Counted from the stretch's first letter, positions 40,901 to 54,800 are shown. The stretch is 64,000 nucleotides of DNA from Gracilaria gracilis (GCA_030374805.1 JARGSG010000265.1:62001-126000), one strand, 5' to 3'. The notes: generated by a model not told the origin, from the sequence alone. Numbers and translations: made by a program.

Positions 40901-43218
40901 GCATCCGCTTGCGCGTTGAGACTTCCATTCTTGTAGGTGACTTCATAATCAAACTCGGCTAGCCGAAGACGCCAGCGCATTGAACGCCCGGAAGGTTCCG
41001 TGAATGACATTAACCAGCGCAATGCGGAGTGATCCGTATTGACTGTAAAGTGAACACCCATAAGGTATGGTCTTAACGTCTGTGGAGCCCATACCATGGG
41101 GAGACACTCCTTTTCGGATACCGAATAGTTCCGTTCATGAACGTTGAGCGTGCGAGACCAAAATCCAATTGGTCTGCGTTCCCCATCGGGTGTAGTTTGG
41201 AATAACGCACGGCCGATCTGGTAGTCGCTCGAATCCGTATCCACAGTAAATGGCAACCCGTTCCTCGGTAATGACAGCACTGGTGCTGTTGTAACTTCCT
41301 CTATAAGAGAGTTGAATGCTTCCGAATGGAGCAAGGGGGCCCAGTTTTGGTGGTTGTCCCTTCTCTAGGAGCCCGTTGAGCGGTCCCGCGATCTTCGCGA
41401 AGCGAGGAATAAATCGTCGATGGACGTTGCATAATCCTAGAAAGGAACGCAACTCAGTCTGAGTAGTAGGTAGTCTAGCCTCCTGAGTGACTCCACGCGA
41501 GCTTGCTCGATCAGTAGCCGTCCCGGACGGATAACTTGTCCAAGATACTTGACCGAGTCAGCAAAGAATTCATATTTCCTCAGTTTGAGTGTTACTCCTG
41601 CGTCACGCAGTGTTGCGATTATCTCACGAACGTGATCAAAATGGTCATCCAAATTATTGGAGAGGACGATGATATCGTCCGGGTAGACGAGACAACTCCG
41701 CCATTTAAAACGGGCAAGGATGATGTCCAAAGCACGCTGAAAAGTAGCGGGGGCATTCGTAAGTCCGAACGGCGTCGTTTAAAGCGGTACAGCCCTGAAT
41801 GACAGGTAAACGCAGTCTTATCACGGTCTTCCGGTCGCACGGGTACTTGCCAGTAACACCAATTTGCATCCAAAGTGGAGAACAGGGTTGCATCGCCCAG
41901 CGAGTCAATGTACTCGTCCATACGGGGTATGGGATACACGTCTTTGACGGTGACATCGTTAAAACGACGATAGTCGATACAAAAACGCCAGGACCCATCG
42001 GGTCTCGCAGCCAGTACAACTGGAGATGCCCACGGCGACTGTGCCGGTTCTATCACGCCAGCACGTAGCATCTTGTTGACTTGAAATTCTTCCTCTTCCC
42101 GCGCCTTCGGGCCTGCCCTATAAGGGTGTTGAGCAAATGGCTTAGCATCTGGCAACAGATCAATCCGGTGTTCCGTTGCTGTAACCTCTCCGAGGGAACC
42201 ATCCCACATTGGTGTGAATTCGCGCAACATGTCACGCAACTTCTCGCGCTGTAAATCCGGTACATGACCAAGATTCACTTCTTCTAACTTCTTTACGGGG
42301 CTAATCCTGTCATAACTCGTAGGTACAGTCTTCTTTTCCGGGTCTCCCGTGTTGTTAACCATCTGAGACGGGTTCGACGCTTGCTCACGCGACGAATACC
42401 CCTCCCCCTATTGAGAGTAAGACTAATCAGCGGTTTTTTCGGCAATCCCGACCATCTCGGCGGCAGTCACCTTGGTAGGGATAAGCGCCGTAGGATGCGG
42501 TAGGACACTACCAATAACTTGGTTCTTCACCAGGAACTGGGACTTCTTGCCAAAGGTGGCTAGCAAAACGCGAAAGGGGTGACCATTCTAGATCAGCACG
42601 ACGCCATTCGCTAACACGAGCTGATATTTCTCGTATAACGAGGTAGATGGTTGAACAACCCGCAAACCACGTGGAGCAGCTGTGACATCAACCCATACCT
42701 GGGATTCCGTCGGAATAGAAATAGCACGTGCAACACGCAGTTTTGAAGACTCTTTCGGAGATTTAGAATCCTGTAAAGGAGTAGGCAACGGTACCAGCGT
42801 AGCTGAAGTTCTCCTTCAGGAGCGACGAACAATCGGTACAGCCGAACCATCTTCCATTTCCACTTCACGCGCACGCGGTTTGATTGACTCGACATATCGG
42901 TGACAGAAGACCATAAGCTGACAGGGGCAGCAAGCGTGTTGCAGACGATAAATTCAACTTGCACAATGCAGTTGCCAATCCTGACCATCAGGGAAACCAT
43001 TCCAGCCGCACTTAACGGGTTATTGTTTGCATCTGCCACGTCCATGACGGGTCCTTGGCGAACTCGACAACGGATTTACGGAGGCAAGAGCGACTCCACA
43101 ATGAAATTGGGACCAGTGCCTGTATCCAGGATAGACAGATGACGCACCATATACTGGGTAGAAAGGCCAAGGCCAGCGTATATCTTGTAGTTACGCTTGG
43201 CCATGACCACGTCTGTGT
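37940..43218 (-). mobile_element. Gypsy LTR retrotransposon fossil 1, chromodomain type
   Basis: Pol region of a Ty3/Gypsy element read on the minus strand. Approximate parts: aspartic protease 43218-42600, reverse transcriptase 42360-41440, RNase H 41340-40620, integrase 40580-39660, a linker, and a chromodomain near 38120-37960 (IYSKEFVVDHIVRH with EHLPRSKIVAY), which places it with the chromoviruses. No gag was found beyond 43218 and no LTR pair was found by eye. It is broken in several places and is old by appearance. It is related to fossil 2 at protein level through the protease, reverse transcriptase and integrase. Confidence 0.85.
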
Positions 43219-43640
43219 TCTCGAATGTAATTACAAGAGGCTAGAAAGCCAGTTTGCACATTGAGACGCTAGAGCATTTGCAAAATTTGGAGAGAGCGTT
43301 ATGTGCAAGCCAAAAAAAACCTCTGAATACCACACTTTCGTGTATTCAACAAATACTACATTAGTCGGATACATAACGAAAACGTAGTGTATTGCTAGTT
43401 CTCATCCATCTAGTGAGCGTTTCTCTCTCTAGGCTATTGCACCAATCCGTTGGCAGCTGGAGCTCTCAGCTGTCAAGGACACTTGCATATTTTATACTAG
43501 CATGAAAAATGCAAATATCGAATGTAAACTATCACACTTGATCCTTGGGTGGTACGAAATTCATCCAGCAGTATTCACACACGTCCACCTCCGCGTTCCT
43601 TCACTACCTTCATCACCCAATGTCCACTCTACCAACCACA
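43219..43640. other. gap without a clear gene
   Basis: AT-rich sequence between Gypsy fossil 1 and the coiled-coil gene. No repeat partner or gene seen. Confidence 0.4.
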
Positions 43641-44444
43641 TCAACGCAAAGTACCCCCATCGCCTTCCTCTACCTCCCCATCTGCAAATGACAGCATACC
43701 AAACCCTTGGCATTCATTTCCTACTTCTTCCGCCTCCTCTTCCTCAACATCCTTCCAGCTCCATTTCTCCTCGTAGCCCACCACACTGCTCCCCTTCCAC
43801 ACCGGCTTCGTAATAGTCCTAAACCCAACCCGGGTCTTCTTCCTCTTCTCTATTCTCTCTTTCTTGATCTTCGGCCCCTTCGGTTGAACTTCGTCCAGGT
43901 CGGTCTCCAAATCCCTCGGCACTATCGGCCTCTTCTCCCCAACCTTCCTCCTTTGACCTCCCTTCCTTCCTTTTCCTCCTTTCATCACCTCATTGTCTCC
44001 AACACTCTCCGTCTCTGGTACGAAGTCCCTCGCATCCTCCTCCTCACTTCCAACAAAACCCCCAAACCAGATGGCGTTCACAGGCTTCGGCGCCCGAGTC
44101 ACCGGCGTTCCTTGACCCCGCAATTCCTTTCCCTTCTTCGCTTCCACTCCCTTCAAGCTCTCTTCGATCCTCTCCATGCGTTCCATCAACTTCTTCTGTT
44201 CCGCTTTCATCTCCCTAACTTCCCTCACCACGAACTTTGTAACCTTCTTCATCATTCGACCCACATCATCACCCACCCGAGTCCCTATCGCACCAGCGCA
44301 CCCCAACACCGCAGTCGCCCACCAATCCAGCTCGTCCTTCTCGTCCTCCACGTCGAACACATTCCTCAACTTCTTGTGCAACTTTCCCCCTTTGTTTGAC
44401 TCCCATGGCCACTTCACGTTTGAATGAGATTCGTTTCCGCTCAC
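43641..44444 (-). CDS. coiled-coil, highly charged protein, 267 residues
   Basis: Intact frame from ATG (MSGNESHSNVKWPWESN) to TGA. Residues 40-60 include a short hydrophobic stretch (LDWWATAVLGCAGAIG). Residues 65-105 form a predicted coiled coil (VREVREMKAEQKKLMERMER). The rest is acidic and basic runs, including KIKKERIEKRKKTRVG (near 195-210) and an acidic tail (WKDVEEEEAEEVGN). The sense strand is purine-rich, like the coiled-coil and oxygenase-like genes on this strand at 46.5-48.8 and 58.8-60.9 kb, which suggests a common origin. No family is recognised. It could be a structural partner of the methyltransferase block, but this rests only on composition and strand. Confidence 0.5.
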   Translation of the reverse strand: MSGNESHSNVKWPWESNKGGKLHKKLRNVFDVEDEKDELDWWATAVLGCAGAIGTRVGDDVGRMMKKVTKFVVREVREMKAEQKKLMERMERIEESLKGVEAKKGKELRGQGTPVTRAPKPVNAIWFGGFVGSEEEDARDFVPETESVGDNEVMKGGKGRKGGQRRKVGEKRPIVPRDLETDLDEVQPKGPKIKKERIEKRKKTRVGFRTITKPVWKGSSVVGYEEKWSWKDVEEEEAEEVGNECQGFGMLSFADGEVEEGDGGTLR

Positions 44445-45138
44445 GGTCGTTTTCCAAGAGGAGAAGTTGGGAAATAAAAACGCGAGATGTCACGCAACGT
44501 GAGAAAGAGAGAATCGCCAATCGTTCCGGCGCAAACTGGTAACAATGCCTACCCTTTGCACACTGTAACACCGTCTGAACCACTTATATCCCTCTAGCCT
44601 TTGTCTCGCAACTTTTTTCATATTTCCCAGCCCACTTCCCCAATTTTGAATAACCCTACTCCCCAATATCCAGGGTCCGGTAACCGCCTTCATACATGGC
44701 TCATTCCATTATTATACGGACGCCACTCCTACTACCATTGTCACAAAATGGTTCTTCTTTCCTCCTCATTATTTCGTTCATTCACTCCATCTCTTCATAA
44801 ATATCCTATCACACGCACTAACGTTCTTATGAACACCTTCTTCCGCCTCCATTCACAGAGCCTAACAGACAACATATCATACAGCTAAGTCCCTCTATGG
44901 AACTTCGTAAGAAGAAAATTCGCATGTTGCTATCAATGAAAACCTCCCACGCTTTCTACCTTCTTTCTTCACATCTTCTCGCTTTTACTAGCTACAAACG
45001 AGCTACGCACTCCATAATGGTATTCCGAAACACCCACAATGTTCACCTGTACAGCTACAGAACCGATGCACTCTCACACCCATCATTCTTGATGCCTTTC
45101 CGCACAAGACATATGTCACCTTTAGCGACAGCCTCCAA
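44445..45138. other. gap without a supported gene
   Basis: Short plus-strand frames with Ser/Thr/His/Pro-rich composition, probably reflecting the C-rich bias of the plus strand. None supported as coding. Confidence 0.35.
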
Positions 45139-46172
45139 TTGAAGTACGACCTTGACACCGGAGAAGCAACCGTCCGAGGTGTCCACGCCCTTTTTACCCC
45201 CGCACTGTTGAATGAACTACGTCACATCTATGACATAATTCACGAAGCTCGATCCCATGACGGGATCCTTGCTCATACACCCTTCCTTCACACCATTCGG
45301 ACTCTTCCAGTTCTGTCGAAAGACATCTCCGAGGCACAGTCCTACTCTTACAATCCCTTCAACATGCTCGTGCTTTGGTATTTTCCCTATTACTCTCGGT
45401 CGCCACTGAAGCTCTGTATGGGATTATAAAACCTCTTATAACCCACTCGCTTCTATACCAGCGATCCTCACGCCAACAGGAACTGGGATTCACCGTGCCG
45501 TACAGTATTCTGGAAACTACGTTTCACATTATTCTGTTTGACTTGGCTTTCTCCCTCCACGCCGCGAGGTATGGTAGACTCGCTCTTGGTCCAATGGCTC
45601 CTTCACACACGACCAGCACCGCTTCGGCATTGAGGAATAATTATTTGGGCTTAGGTGTGGGTGGCCTTATTGCAATCAATCTGTCAATCGCCGTGACATA
45701 TCAACTCCGTCCTTCTCCATTCAATGTCTTGGATTCCATCAAAACAGCATGTATTGCGTTCTTCCCAGACGGTTTCTTCTTCGGGCTGTTCACAATCCTC
45801 GTGAACACATTCTCCATATTTTTGTGTACAAAACACAGCTTTAAAAACATACTTCGCCTCTCCTATCGGGTAAGAAATCGAAGGGGAGGACTCTATCTGT
45901 ACTGTCGTTGTGTTCAAAACACGTTGAGGAAAGCTCTTTTTCTTCAGGATTTCCTGCTTTCTACCAGACTTTTCCTGCACAGAGTGGTCCCAGTGTTCTT
46001 CGCACACACTCTCCGAGTCAATGAACACCGCTTCGTTCGGCTCGTACAGAGGTATCCTCCCTCTTTTCACAAACACTCTTTTCATCGTACTACTTCTGTG
46101 TTCCGGACTCGCCAAACACGCACCCAGAAGCAACCTGAAGCGGTACATGTGCGCCATCGGGGAGCACCCTAG
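45139..46172 (+). other. doubtful membrane-protein-like frames
   Basis: Two overlapping plus-strand frames (45139-45429 and 45375-46172). The second has hydrophobic stretches (LGLGVGGLIAINLSIAVTY and FFFGLFTILVNTFSIFLC). The opposite strand is also open over 45684-46199 with a plausible polar composition, so the coding strand is uncertain. No family recognised. It may be a decayed gene. Confidence 0.25.
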
Positions 46173-46512
46173 ACCCCCCCACTCGCCATCTACTACCATC
46201 TAACTAGACATATCATAACCTAACCGAATAAAAAATCGACGTTAGCAGACAAGAGCGGCTAGAAGTACAGAGCAGAGACCTATATTACACTTTGAGTTCC
46301 CATTTAGTACCAACACTTTCTCAGCGGTGCACCCTTCCCACTTTGGTGAGTCGATATTTCGATTTGTTAAGTGCCGCGCCAGTAGGAAAGCACAGAAGAC
46401 ATTTACGTTGGTAATAACATTCAACAAGAAGAGATTTACTAACGTTCTCACAAGATAGACTACATCAAAACAACACGCATTATAAAGAATTCCAATATGC
46501 TTCTTCACTTCA

Positions 46513-48832
46513 TCAATCAGTCTTCATCCTCATCTTCAATCGCTTGATCTCCTCCCCTTCATAGTTCTCATCTTCGTCATCTTCATCCTCCTCCAGCACT
46601 ACGTCGTCCCCCCCCCCCTCGTCCTTCTCGACTTCTTTGCTCTTGTTCTCCTTCATATCCAATAAGTCCTCGTCTTCTTTAAACTCTGGTCGGAAGTGCT
46701 TGTTCAGGTGTACTGCATCCGGCAGGCTGTACTTTTCGGGGACCATATACATATGGTAATGGAACAATGGAGTATGCGGAAACCTGCCATCCTTACTTCT
46801 AGCTCCTGCATGAAACACATCTTCTCTTCCAATAAAGATGTACATCGGCGGGAAAAAAAACGTTCTCACCACCACACCACGTGCCAACCCTTCAAAAGCC
46901 TTCGTAGTCACTGCGAAATGATTATGAGACCATTCACCAATACAAATAGAGAAGGAGACACTTCCGGATACCATAAGAAAGTACCCCGGATTCTTCTTCC
47001 CCTCCAGCTTCTCTTCGTTCGTCAGAGTCGGGAAATCTGTATGCAATTGCTGCCGCTCGCATCCCACCGCTCTGCATAAGGTCCTCCCTCCGGTCTCCGG
47101 TGCATACATTCTCCCATTCACCTGCGTATTGTCTTTTAAACCCGAAGAAGCGCATATCTGTCCCATACGGGCATCCTGCAACGCTCTCTTCTTCACGAGC
47201 AGATGTCTCTCTGGGTGTGCCTCCATCTCTTCCACCATACCTCTCCTCGTACTCATGTACCTTCCATTGTCTGCGTTGATGATAGGAATTCATGTGATTC
47301 GGTTCTCGGGTATCCTAAGGTCCGGTGCAGCCTCGAAGTCCCTTCGGAAGAAGTCCAGCATCTCCACACAAACATCCCCATCAATAAGTTCGCTCGAGCT
47401 TTCAGTCACCTCCACCAACTTTCCATCTGCCGCAAACCCCTCTAGAATACAGAACCCTCTCTCTCGTGGCTCGCCCCTCTTCTTCGCAAAGTAGACGTAC
47501 GCCAGACTGTCGTTCTTCACTGCGTCCCCCCACAACTTCTCCTCATCCACCTCAAGTCCTCATATAGTATCGTTCATCAACTTGTGTCCATGATACGCTG
47601 CAAGCCAAAAGACTGCGTGATGCACACCTTGAAAGTCCGTGGGCTCTAACAAATGTCCTTTGTGCTCCTTTCGGAGATGGATTGCATCCATCCAAGGGTA
47701 AACCGACTTAATGACATTCTCTGCTCCAGTCGGCCACTGGCTCGGTACCGCTTTCACCAACTTCAACCAGGACTTATCGCCCTCATATTCTACTTCTTCC
47801 GTCTTATTCAGGCCTGGCGTCAACACTGCCGGGGTTTCTTCTGCTGACGTTACCCCATTCGGCCCAGCATCTGAATCTGCATCGCTGCTGAAGGATATGT
47901 CATGCGTTCGCAAGAAGTTCCTCACGGCTTTCGCATCAAGGTTTCGTAAATGAGGGATGACATCCTGTGGAACCACTTGAGCTTCTTCTGTCCTTTTTTT
48001 TTAACTTCTTCTGTTCTGCTTTCTTCCGCTGGCTTGGGTTCACATCTCTCCTCACACTCCTTCTTCGACGGCTTCTTCTCGAGCTCCTTCTCACCTGTAC
48101 TTGCTACTCCACCTCCACCTCTTCGCTCAATGGAAGTTTTGACTGACTAGTCCTTGAACGTGTACCAATATTCCTGTTCGTGGGCTCATTTGTCTGCTCG
48201 GGCTGCGCTTCCGTGTGGGCTGCATTATCCGTGAGAGTTTGAAACATATCGACCCCTAAGCTTTTGGTAAGCTTATCACGGGCAATCCATACCCTCCTCG
48301 ATATCTTCCATTCCCATCGACTCTTGGTTGTGGCAATTTCAAGTCGAGCTGCTTGAGTTGCGAGGTACTCGCGAAGAGTGCGCAATTCAAACTTCGTTAC
48401 TTGCACCTTGCGCTTGTATGCTTCCTCCAACGTCAAATTGTCCCTCTTCGATAATTCCACCGCCACAGAGTGAAGTCTCTTGCAACAGATGAAGAAGTAT
48501 TTGCGTATATCTTCGAATCAACCCTTCATTTTGGACTCCCTTCTCCTTGAAAAGTACGCAACGAGAGCATCGAGCGTGAAGTATGCTGTAGAATCATCCA
48601 TATGAAAGAATTCATTGCTAGAGATACAAGATATACCAATCTCATGGTACTTGCAACAAATCTGTTCCCAACGCTTGAGCAACCCGGAACTTCTCGCCAC
48701 CTTCAAGCCTATTTCGGTAAATCTCGCTAAATGCTTCATATTGTACTGACCAATGATACCACACACGCTCAATGCCCCTGCTACAGATGCCCTTGTCATT
48801 CTGCTCAAGTCCTTGTTCTCTTCTTTCACCAT
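46513..48832 (-). pseudogene. 2OG-Fe(II) oxygenase-like gene, inactivated
   Basis: About 770 codons, mostly in one frame. The C-terminal domain shows the jelly-roll signature of many protist 2OG-Fe(II) dioxygenases: GCERQQLHTDFP (near 47070) giving HxD, a core strand pair (GYFLMVSGSVSFSICIGEW), then GREDVFHAGAR (near 46820) giving the distal His, and HYHMYMV where an Arg-bearing strand is usual. The 2OG-binding Arg is not visible. The N-terminal part (48832-48104) is charged and helical (LTLEEAYKRKVQVTKFELR). The frame is broken by in-frame stops near 48518, 48104, 47560 and 47290 and by a slip in an A9 run at 47994-48002. Its start abuts Gypsy fossil 2, so the original 5-prime end may lie beyond that element. 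Such enzymes hydroxylate proteins or oxidise methylated bases; the substrate is unknown. Confidence 0.55.
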
Positions 48833-51800
48833 GACCGCGGCGGAGCCGGCGGTTACTCGCAGCCGCTCCCACGATGATGGGGATGTTCCCGATGATCGGG
48901 TGATTTCAAAGATCCTGATTCGGGCTGGTTCAACCCTTGCCACGAAGGTTTCCTCTCGGACGTCGAGCCAACACCGGGAATCCCGGGAACTTCTGTTGCC
49001 TCCGTTGGCCAACTCTCGTCACGTTGCCGGGCCTGCTCCAATCGCTACTGGTCCGTCTATAGCGTCCCAGCTAGCTACCGCTGCTGCAGGATCCAAGCCT
49101 CGTCGTGAGGTTGCTGCCAACACCCCCCAGGGGACTTTCGTGGAGGACCAGGTGCGCACTTTGTGTGCCGCCCATAATGCCCTTGTAGGGGAGTTTAGAG
49201 CTTTCCGTGAGGTGGTCGAGAGAACCACTGCAGAGGATGTTGCTGAAGACCTGCGTGTACTACGGCCTGATGTCAAAAAATGTTGGAATGTTTGGGTTCG
49301 CCCACTGCCTTCGTGGAAGGGATTGAGAAGTGATTCAATTGCGTCGGAGCTCGTCTGGAGACGTTTGAACAGACCATAATAATGGATAATAACTCTCCCG
49401 ATGTTCCGGTTGCTGCCGTGTCACACCGCGACCAGCGCGCTGGAACGGGCAAACGCCGACGTAGACGGAATTCCAAACGCTACAACGATCATTCTGATAC
49501 GCCGACGTCATCGGATTCTAACCCGAGTCACTCGGATGAGTCTACTTCCTCAGACTCCGTGTCGGAGGATGGTCGCCGCGAGCGTTCTTCCCGCTCAAAG
49601 CGATCGTTTGCCACCCAGGGGTGAATCGCTCCCGTACGAAGGGTAGAAGACACTCCGGACTCCGGGAATTAAAGCCTACGAATAGGATGTATCGAAAATT
49701 ACTTTCGTACCGATACTATCGGTTGGAAGACTCCTCTCTGGAGCGTGCACCCCGCGGAACGGGAAGAGTGAAAGATTGCATCAAGCGAATGCAGCTTTCA
49801 CTCCGTAACTAGACTTTTTCTGGAGATGACCCAATCTTGGTGTAGGATTTTCTCCCCCGATTTGTCGCGGAAGCCGATATACTCGGGATGAACGAAGAAC
49901 AAGCCTACGTGGAGCTGCCGTACTTTTTACGGGGGGTGGCCGAAGACCAGTATCACTCTGTAAGAGGTTCCACAAGAGCCTCCGAAGGAGGGGTGACGTG
50001 CTGGTCCGAAGCCGTCCAATACCTGTTAAGGTCATACGCGACGAATGATGCCATTCAGTCCGCGTTCCTCGCTTTGAGAGATACTCGTCAGCGCCCGGAC
50101 GAGGTTGAAACCGATTATTCGGTACTCCTTCACAAGGCTTTTCACCGCTGTGGTAATGTCTACCCCGCTGGGGACCGTTGTACGATGTTCATTGATGGGC
50201 TCAGTTCAGCCATCAAGTCACTCGTTGCCCGTCGTCGGGAAGACAAACCGACGATCACCTACCTCGAGTTGGTCCAAGCCGCACGCGCGGAGGGTGATGC
50301 ACTACGTGCTCGTGGTCCTCAGTCGAGGTCGAAGTCCACAAAAGCGCTGGCGATGGAGGACCGCCCCCCATCGCTATCGCTGGTCGCGGCGAAACACCCT
50401 CAACAGGGATATGACAACGTGCAGCTTGCGCATGGCGAAGTCATCTTCGTGCCGACTACGGAACTCCCGTCTACGACGGATACATCGTTCGATGCAGCAC
50501 TGGCCGACCCAGCGCTGTATGCAGACAACCGTCGTATGACGGCTCCTCCTATCCCATACTCGAATGGAGGTACCCGTTTTCAACGGCCTGGATGGAGAGA
50601 CTCCCGCCCTGCGGTTCGTTTTACCGAAGTTCGGAGAGGTAACCTGCAAGCAGGAGTATTGCGATTGATATGCTGCTTGTGCTATACGCATGGTCACACG
50701 TCGCCGCAGTGTCTCCTCTCTTTGAGGGAAATGGGCAAAGTAGTATCCAACTACGAAGCCCTTACTCCAGAGGAGAAACGCATGGTGCCCATAGCGTCTT
50801 ATCTTCGTGCCAAGGTGGACCTTTCACAAGCTCTTCCTCCTGCGCGGTCTGTCCCGATGAAATCGGATGTCCCCGCAGAATAGGCGTACGTTCCAAACCC
50901 CACTCGCGTGGAAAACCCTCAATGACGAACCCAAGCTCTCGTCGTTGAGGAGCCTGAGAAGCCGCCCCAGGCAGAAGTTCAGGGAAACTAATGAAGGGAG
51001 TCTTCCCTTTGAGAGAGGCGTCCTCAGAGTCGAGGCTTTTGACGCCCGAGGCGTCGTTGCCTCGCTCCCCGATGAAAATCCTCACTAGGAGTGACAGCGC
51101 AGGCGCGGATTCGAAAAACTTGGGTGTTTTGCGTCGATCGTGGATACGGATGAAAAAACCCCGGATTCCGGATAGAATCTTGGTCACGGCCAAGCGTAAC
51201 TACAAAGTTTACGCTGACCTTGGCCTAGACCCCCAGTTTCTGGTTCGAATTCTTACTGTCCTGGATACAGGTGCGGGCCCGAACTTCGTCGTGGAATCCC
51301 TTTTGCCTCCGTAGGTGCCGTGTCGTATCCGCGCTGAAGCGGTTTCTGATGTCGCAGATGCGAACAACAACCCGTTAAAAACGGTAGGCACCGTCGACTT
51401 AGTCGTACGGTAGGGCACCATGATGGTGAAACTTGACTACATAGTCTGTCGGTCATTTACAGCTCCAGTTATACTGGGATGTGATTAGTGCGACAGATTT
51501 GTCGATGCAATCCGACCCCGCCTCAGGCGTGTGAATCTCGATGACGGATCGTCCGTTCCGATTGTTCGTCGTCCGCTAAAGCGGGTTTCGCGGAAGCACG
51601 TTCCACTCCCTGCTGCGCAGGTACCACCTCCGGCACGCCGGGAATCTACGAAGCTACGCGTGGCTGCGTCCGTTTCTATCCCGCCGGAATCCCAGGTAAT
51701 GGTGCAAGTGAATTCCCGTCAACGCGGTCTTCGGGTCATACAACCCATTTCCTCGTTGTACGAGAAGTGTCAATTAGCCGTTGCGAACGGTGTTGTGCAG

Positions 51801-54800
51801 GTGACACCAGATATCCCGTTTCGGGTACTCGTTGCCAACCTTGGCAACAAATCCCAGTATCTGGCAAAGAACCAAGTAATTGAATCAGTTACCCCGCACC
51901 CGCTCGCGATTCTCCCGACGCGGATGACGGTTGCCGATGTTCTCGGTTTAGTTTCCTCTAGAGAGGGAGTCAACAGCGAGAGCCCCGACGCCCCATCTAA
52001 AAAGAGGGAGAACATTGCCGTTTTAGCGGAGAAGTTACCGAATGATTTGGAATCACACCCTGTACCGACAGGAGAGCGTGGCCCCACAAGCTACGACCGG
52101 CTTGACCCGGGGAAGGCTCTCGAAGAGCTGGATCTCGGTCATGTACCGGAATCGCACCGCGATCGTCTCCGTGATATGTTACGGGAATTTACCACTATGT
52201 GAGATGGCTCTCTTGGAGAGGTAAATGCGACGGAACACCGGATTGAGCTGTTGCCGAACACGCGTCCAGTTGTGCAACCCCCATACAGGGCGGGACGGAA
52301 GGCTCGGGAAGAGGAGCATTTCCAAGTGGACAAGATGCTCCGCGCCGGGGTGATTGAACCCGCTCAATCACCCTGGGCATCCCCAGTTGTACTGGCATTG
52401 AAGGCTGACGGCAAGTGGCGATTTTGTGTCTACTACCGTCGGTTGAACGCCGTAACAATACGGGATACTTACCCGATTCCTCGGATGGACGAGTGCATCG
52501 ATTTTCTCGGAAAGGCAACCGTGTTCATGGCGTTGGATGCGAATTGGGGATATTGGCAAGTCCCTGTAAGGGAAGAGGACCGCGACAAGACGGCGTTCGT
52601 CTGCCACTCTGGGTCCTACCGCTTCAAGCGGATGCCGTTTGGTTTAACCAACGCCCCCGCTACGTTCCAACGAGCGGTCGATATCCTGCTCAACAGGTTC
52701 AAGTGGCGGTCGTGTTTGGTATATCTGGATGATATCACTGTCTTCTCAGATAACCTCGACGACCACCTCACCCATGTCAGGGAAGTTCCAACCGTTTTCC
52801 GGGATGCTTGAATAACCGTCGAGTTGAGGGAGTGTGAGTTCTTCACGGATACTATCAAGTATCTTGGGCATATTATCCGTCCTGGACGGTTGTCAATCGA
52901 GGAAGCTCGCGTGAATTCCCTCATGAAGGCGAAAGAACCCCGTACTCAGTCGGAATTGAGATCGTTCTTAGGGTTGGTCAACGTCTATCGACGGTTTATC
53001 CCGCACTTTCTGGACATCGCGGGGCCCATCAACGCACTTCTGCGCAAGGGACAGCGGCCAAAACTGGAACCCTTAACGCCCGCGCAAGCGGAAGCTTTTA
53101 ACTCCTTAAAAAAGGCTGTCACGTCAGCGCCGATCCTATCGTTACCCAAATTGGGATTGCCGTACTCCGTGGACACGGACTCGTGCGACTACCAAGTCGG
53201 TTGCTCTCTTTTCCAGACCACCCCAGAAGGGGAACGGAAACCCATTGGGTATTGGGTATTGGTCAGGTTCGCTGAACGTCCACGAACGGAACTACTCTGT
53301 TTCGGAGAAAGAGTGTCTCGCCGTTGTATGGGCAATGTCTACTCTTCGCCCCTATCTTATGGGTGTTCACTTTACCGTATATACGGATCACTCCTCGTTG
53401 AGGTGTTTGATAAATATCTCTGATCCATCTGGCAGCCTGATGCGGTGGAGACTCCGCTTAGCGAAATATGACTTCACAGTCATATACAAGAAGGGGGTGC
53501 AGAACAAGCAGGCAGACGCACTCTCACGATTATCTACAAGTGGGGAAGCCCTCGCAACTGAGGATGATGACATTCCCTGCTTCGTCATGAACGGGAAGGA
53601 ACCGGACGATCCGGAATGGCCAGAAGATCTGGATATGGACGCTGACTTTGACGAACTACTCGGTTCTAGCAAAGCCGCTACTGAGAAACCCCCAGCGGGG
53701 AATTTTGTCCCCATTACTCCAGAAGAACTGGTACGAGAACAGTTCGGAGACCCCTTTTGCATAGGGATACGCGCCCGTCTGAACGGTGGTGAAATACTCC
53801 CCTTCGAGGTGAACGACCGAGAATACCTCGTGAGGACAGTTGAGGCTAACCCACAAGTCGTGGTGCCGCATTTTCTGCAGTCGCGGGTGTTGCACTTAAC
53901 GCATTACCGGAAGATCGGTGGTCATGCCGCTGGCCGGAAGCTCTATCTCACCCTAAGAAGGGACTTCTATTGGCCTGCAATGGCGGTGGATTGCTACGCT
54001 ACTGTACGCTTCTGTACGGAGTGTGCAAAGAACCGAGTGAAACTTCGGAAGAACAGCAGAGCGCTGAAGTTATTCTCTGCTAGGGCACCCCTCGAGTTTG
54101 TCGCAATCGACATCCTCGGACCACTTTTCACCACGAAACGAGGGAACAAGTTTCTAGTTGTGATCACCGACCGCTTCTCGAAGCTTGTTCGGACTGTCCC
54201 TCTTCAGAGGATGACCGCGTACACGGTGGCAAACGCATTCGTTACCCACTGGGCATTCGCGTATGGACCTCCAGAGGAGTTGTTATCCGATAACGGAAAG
54301 CAGTTCGTGTCGCGCTTCTTCCAGGATGTTTGCCGCATCCTGGACGTGAAGAACCTGTTCACGACTACCATCCTCCCCAATGTAATGAGCAAGTTGAACG
54401 GTTCAACACGACGATGCTCGCTGCGCTCCGTTCCTACGTTGCTGACCACCGCAAGAATTGGGAGTTATACACCGATGCGGTGACGTTCGCGTACAATACG
54501 CAAGTTCACCGGACTACCGGAGTATCACCATTCGAATTGGTCTTGTCTCGTACTCCCCCGCCTGCGGCGTTAGAATCGCAAGCTACGCTTGGAAGTTTCC
54601 CATCTGTGGGTGATTACCGCCTAAGGTGGAAACAGTGGCTCACCAAGTTGGTACCCGCTACGCGGAAGTCAATGGCCAGAGCCCAAGCCGCGTACAAGCG
54701 GAATTTTGACGCTCGTTTACTAGGAACTAAGAGCCCGCCAATTGCGGTAGGTAGCTACATCTTCGTACGGAAGGAGTACTACAACCCGGAACGGGAAAAA

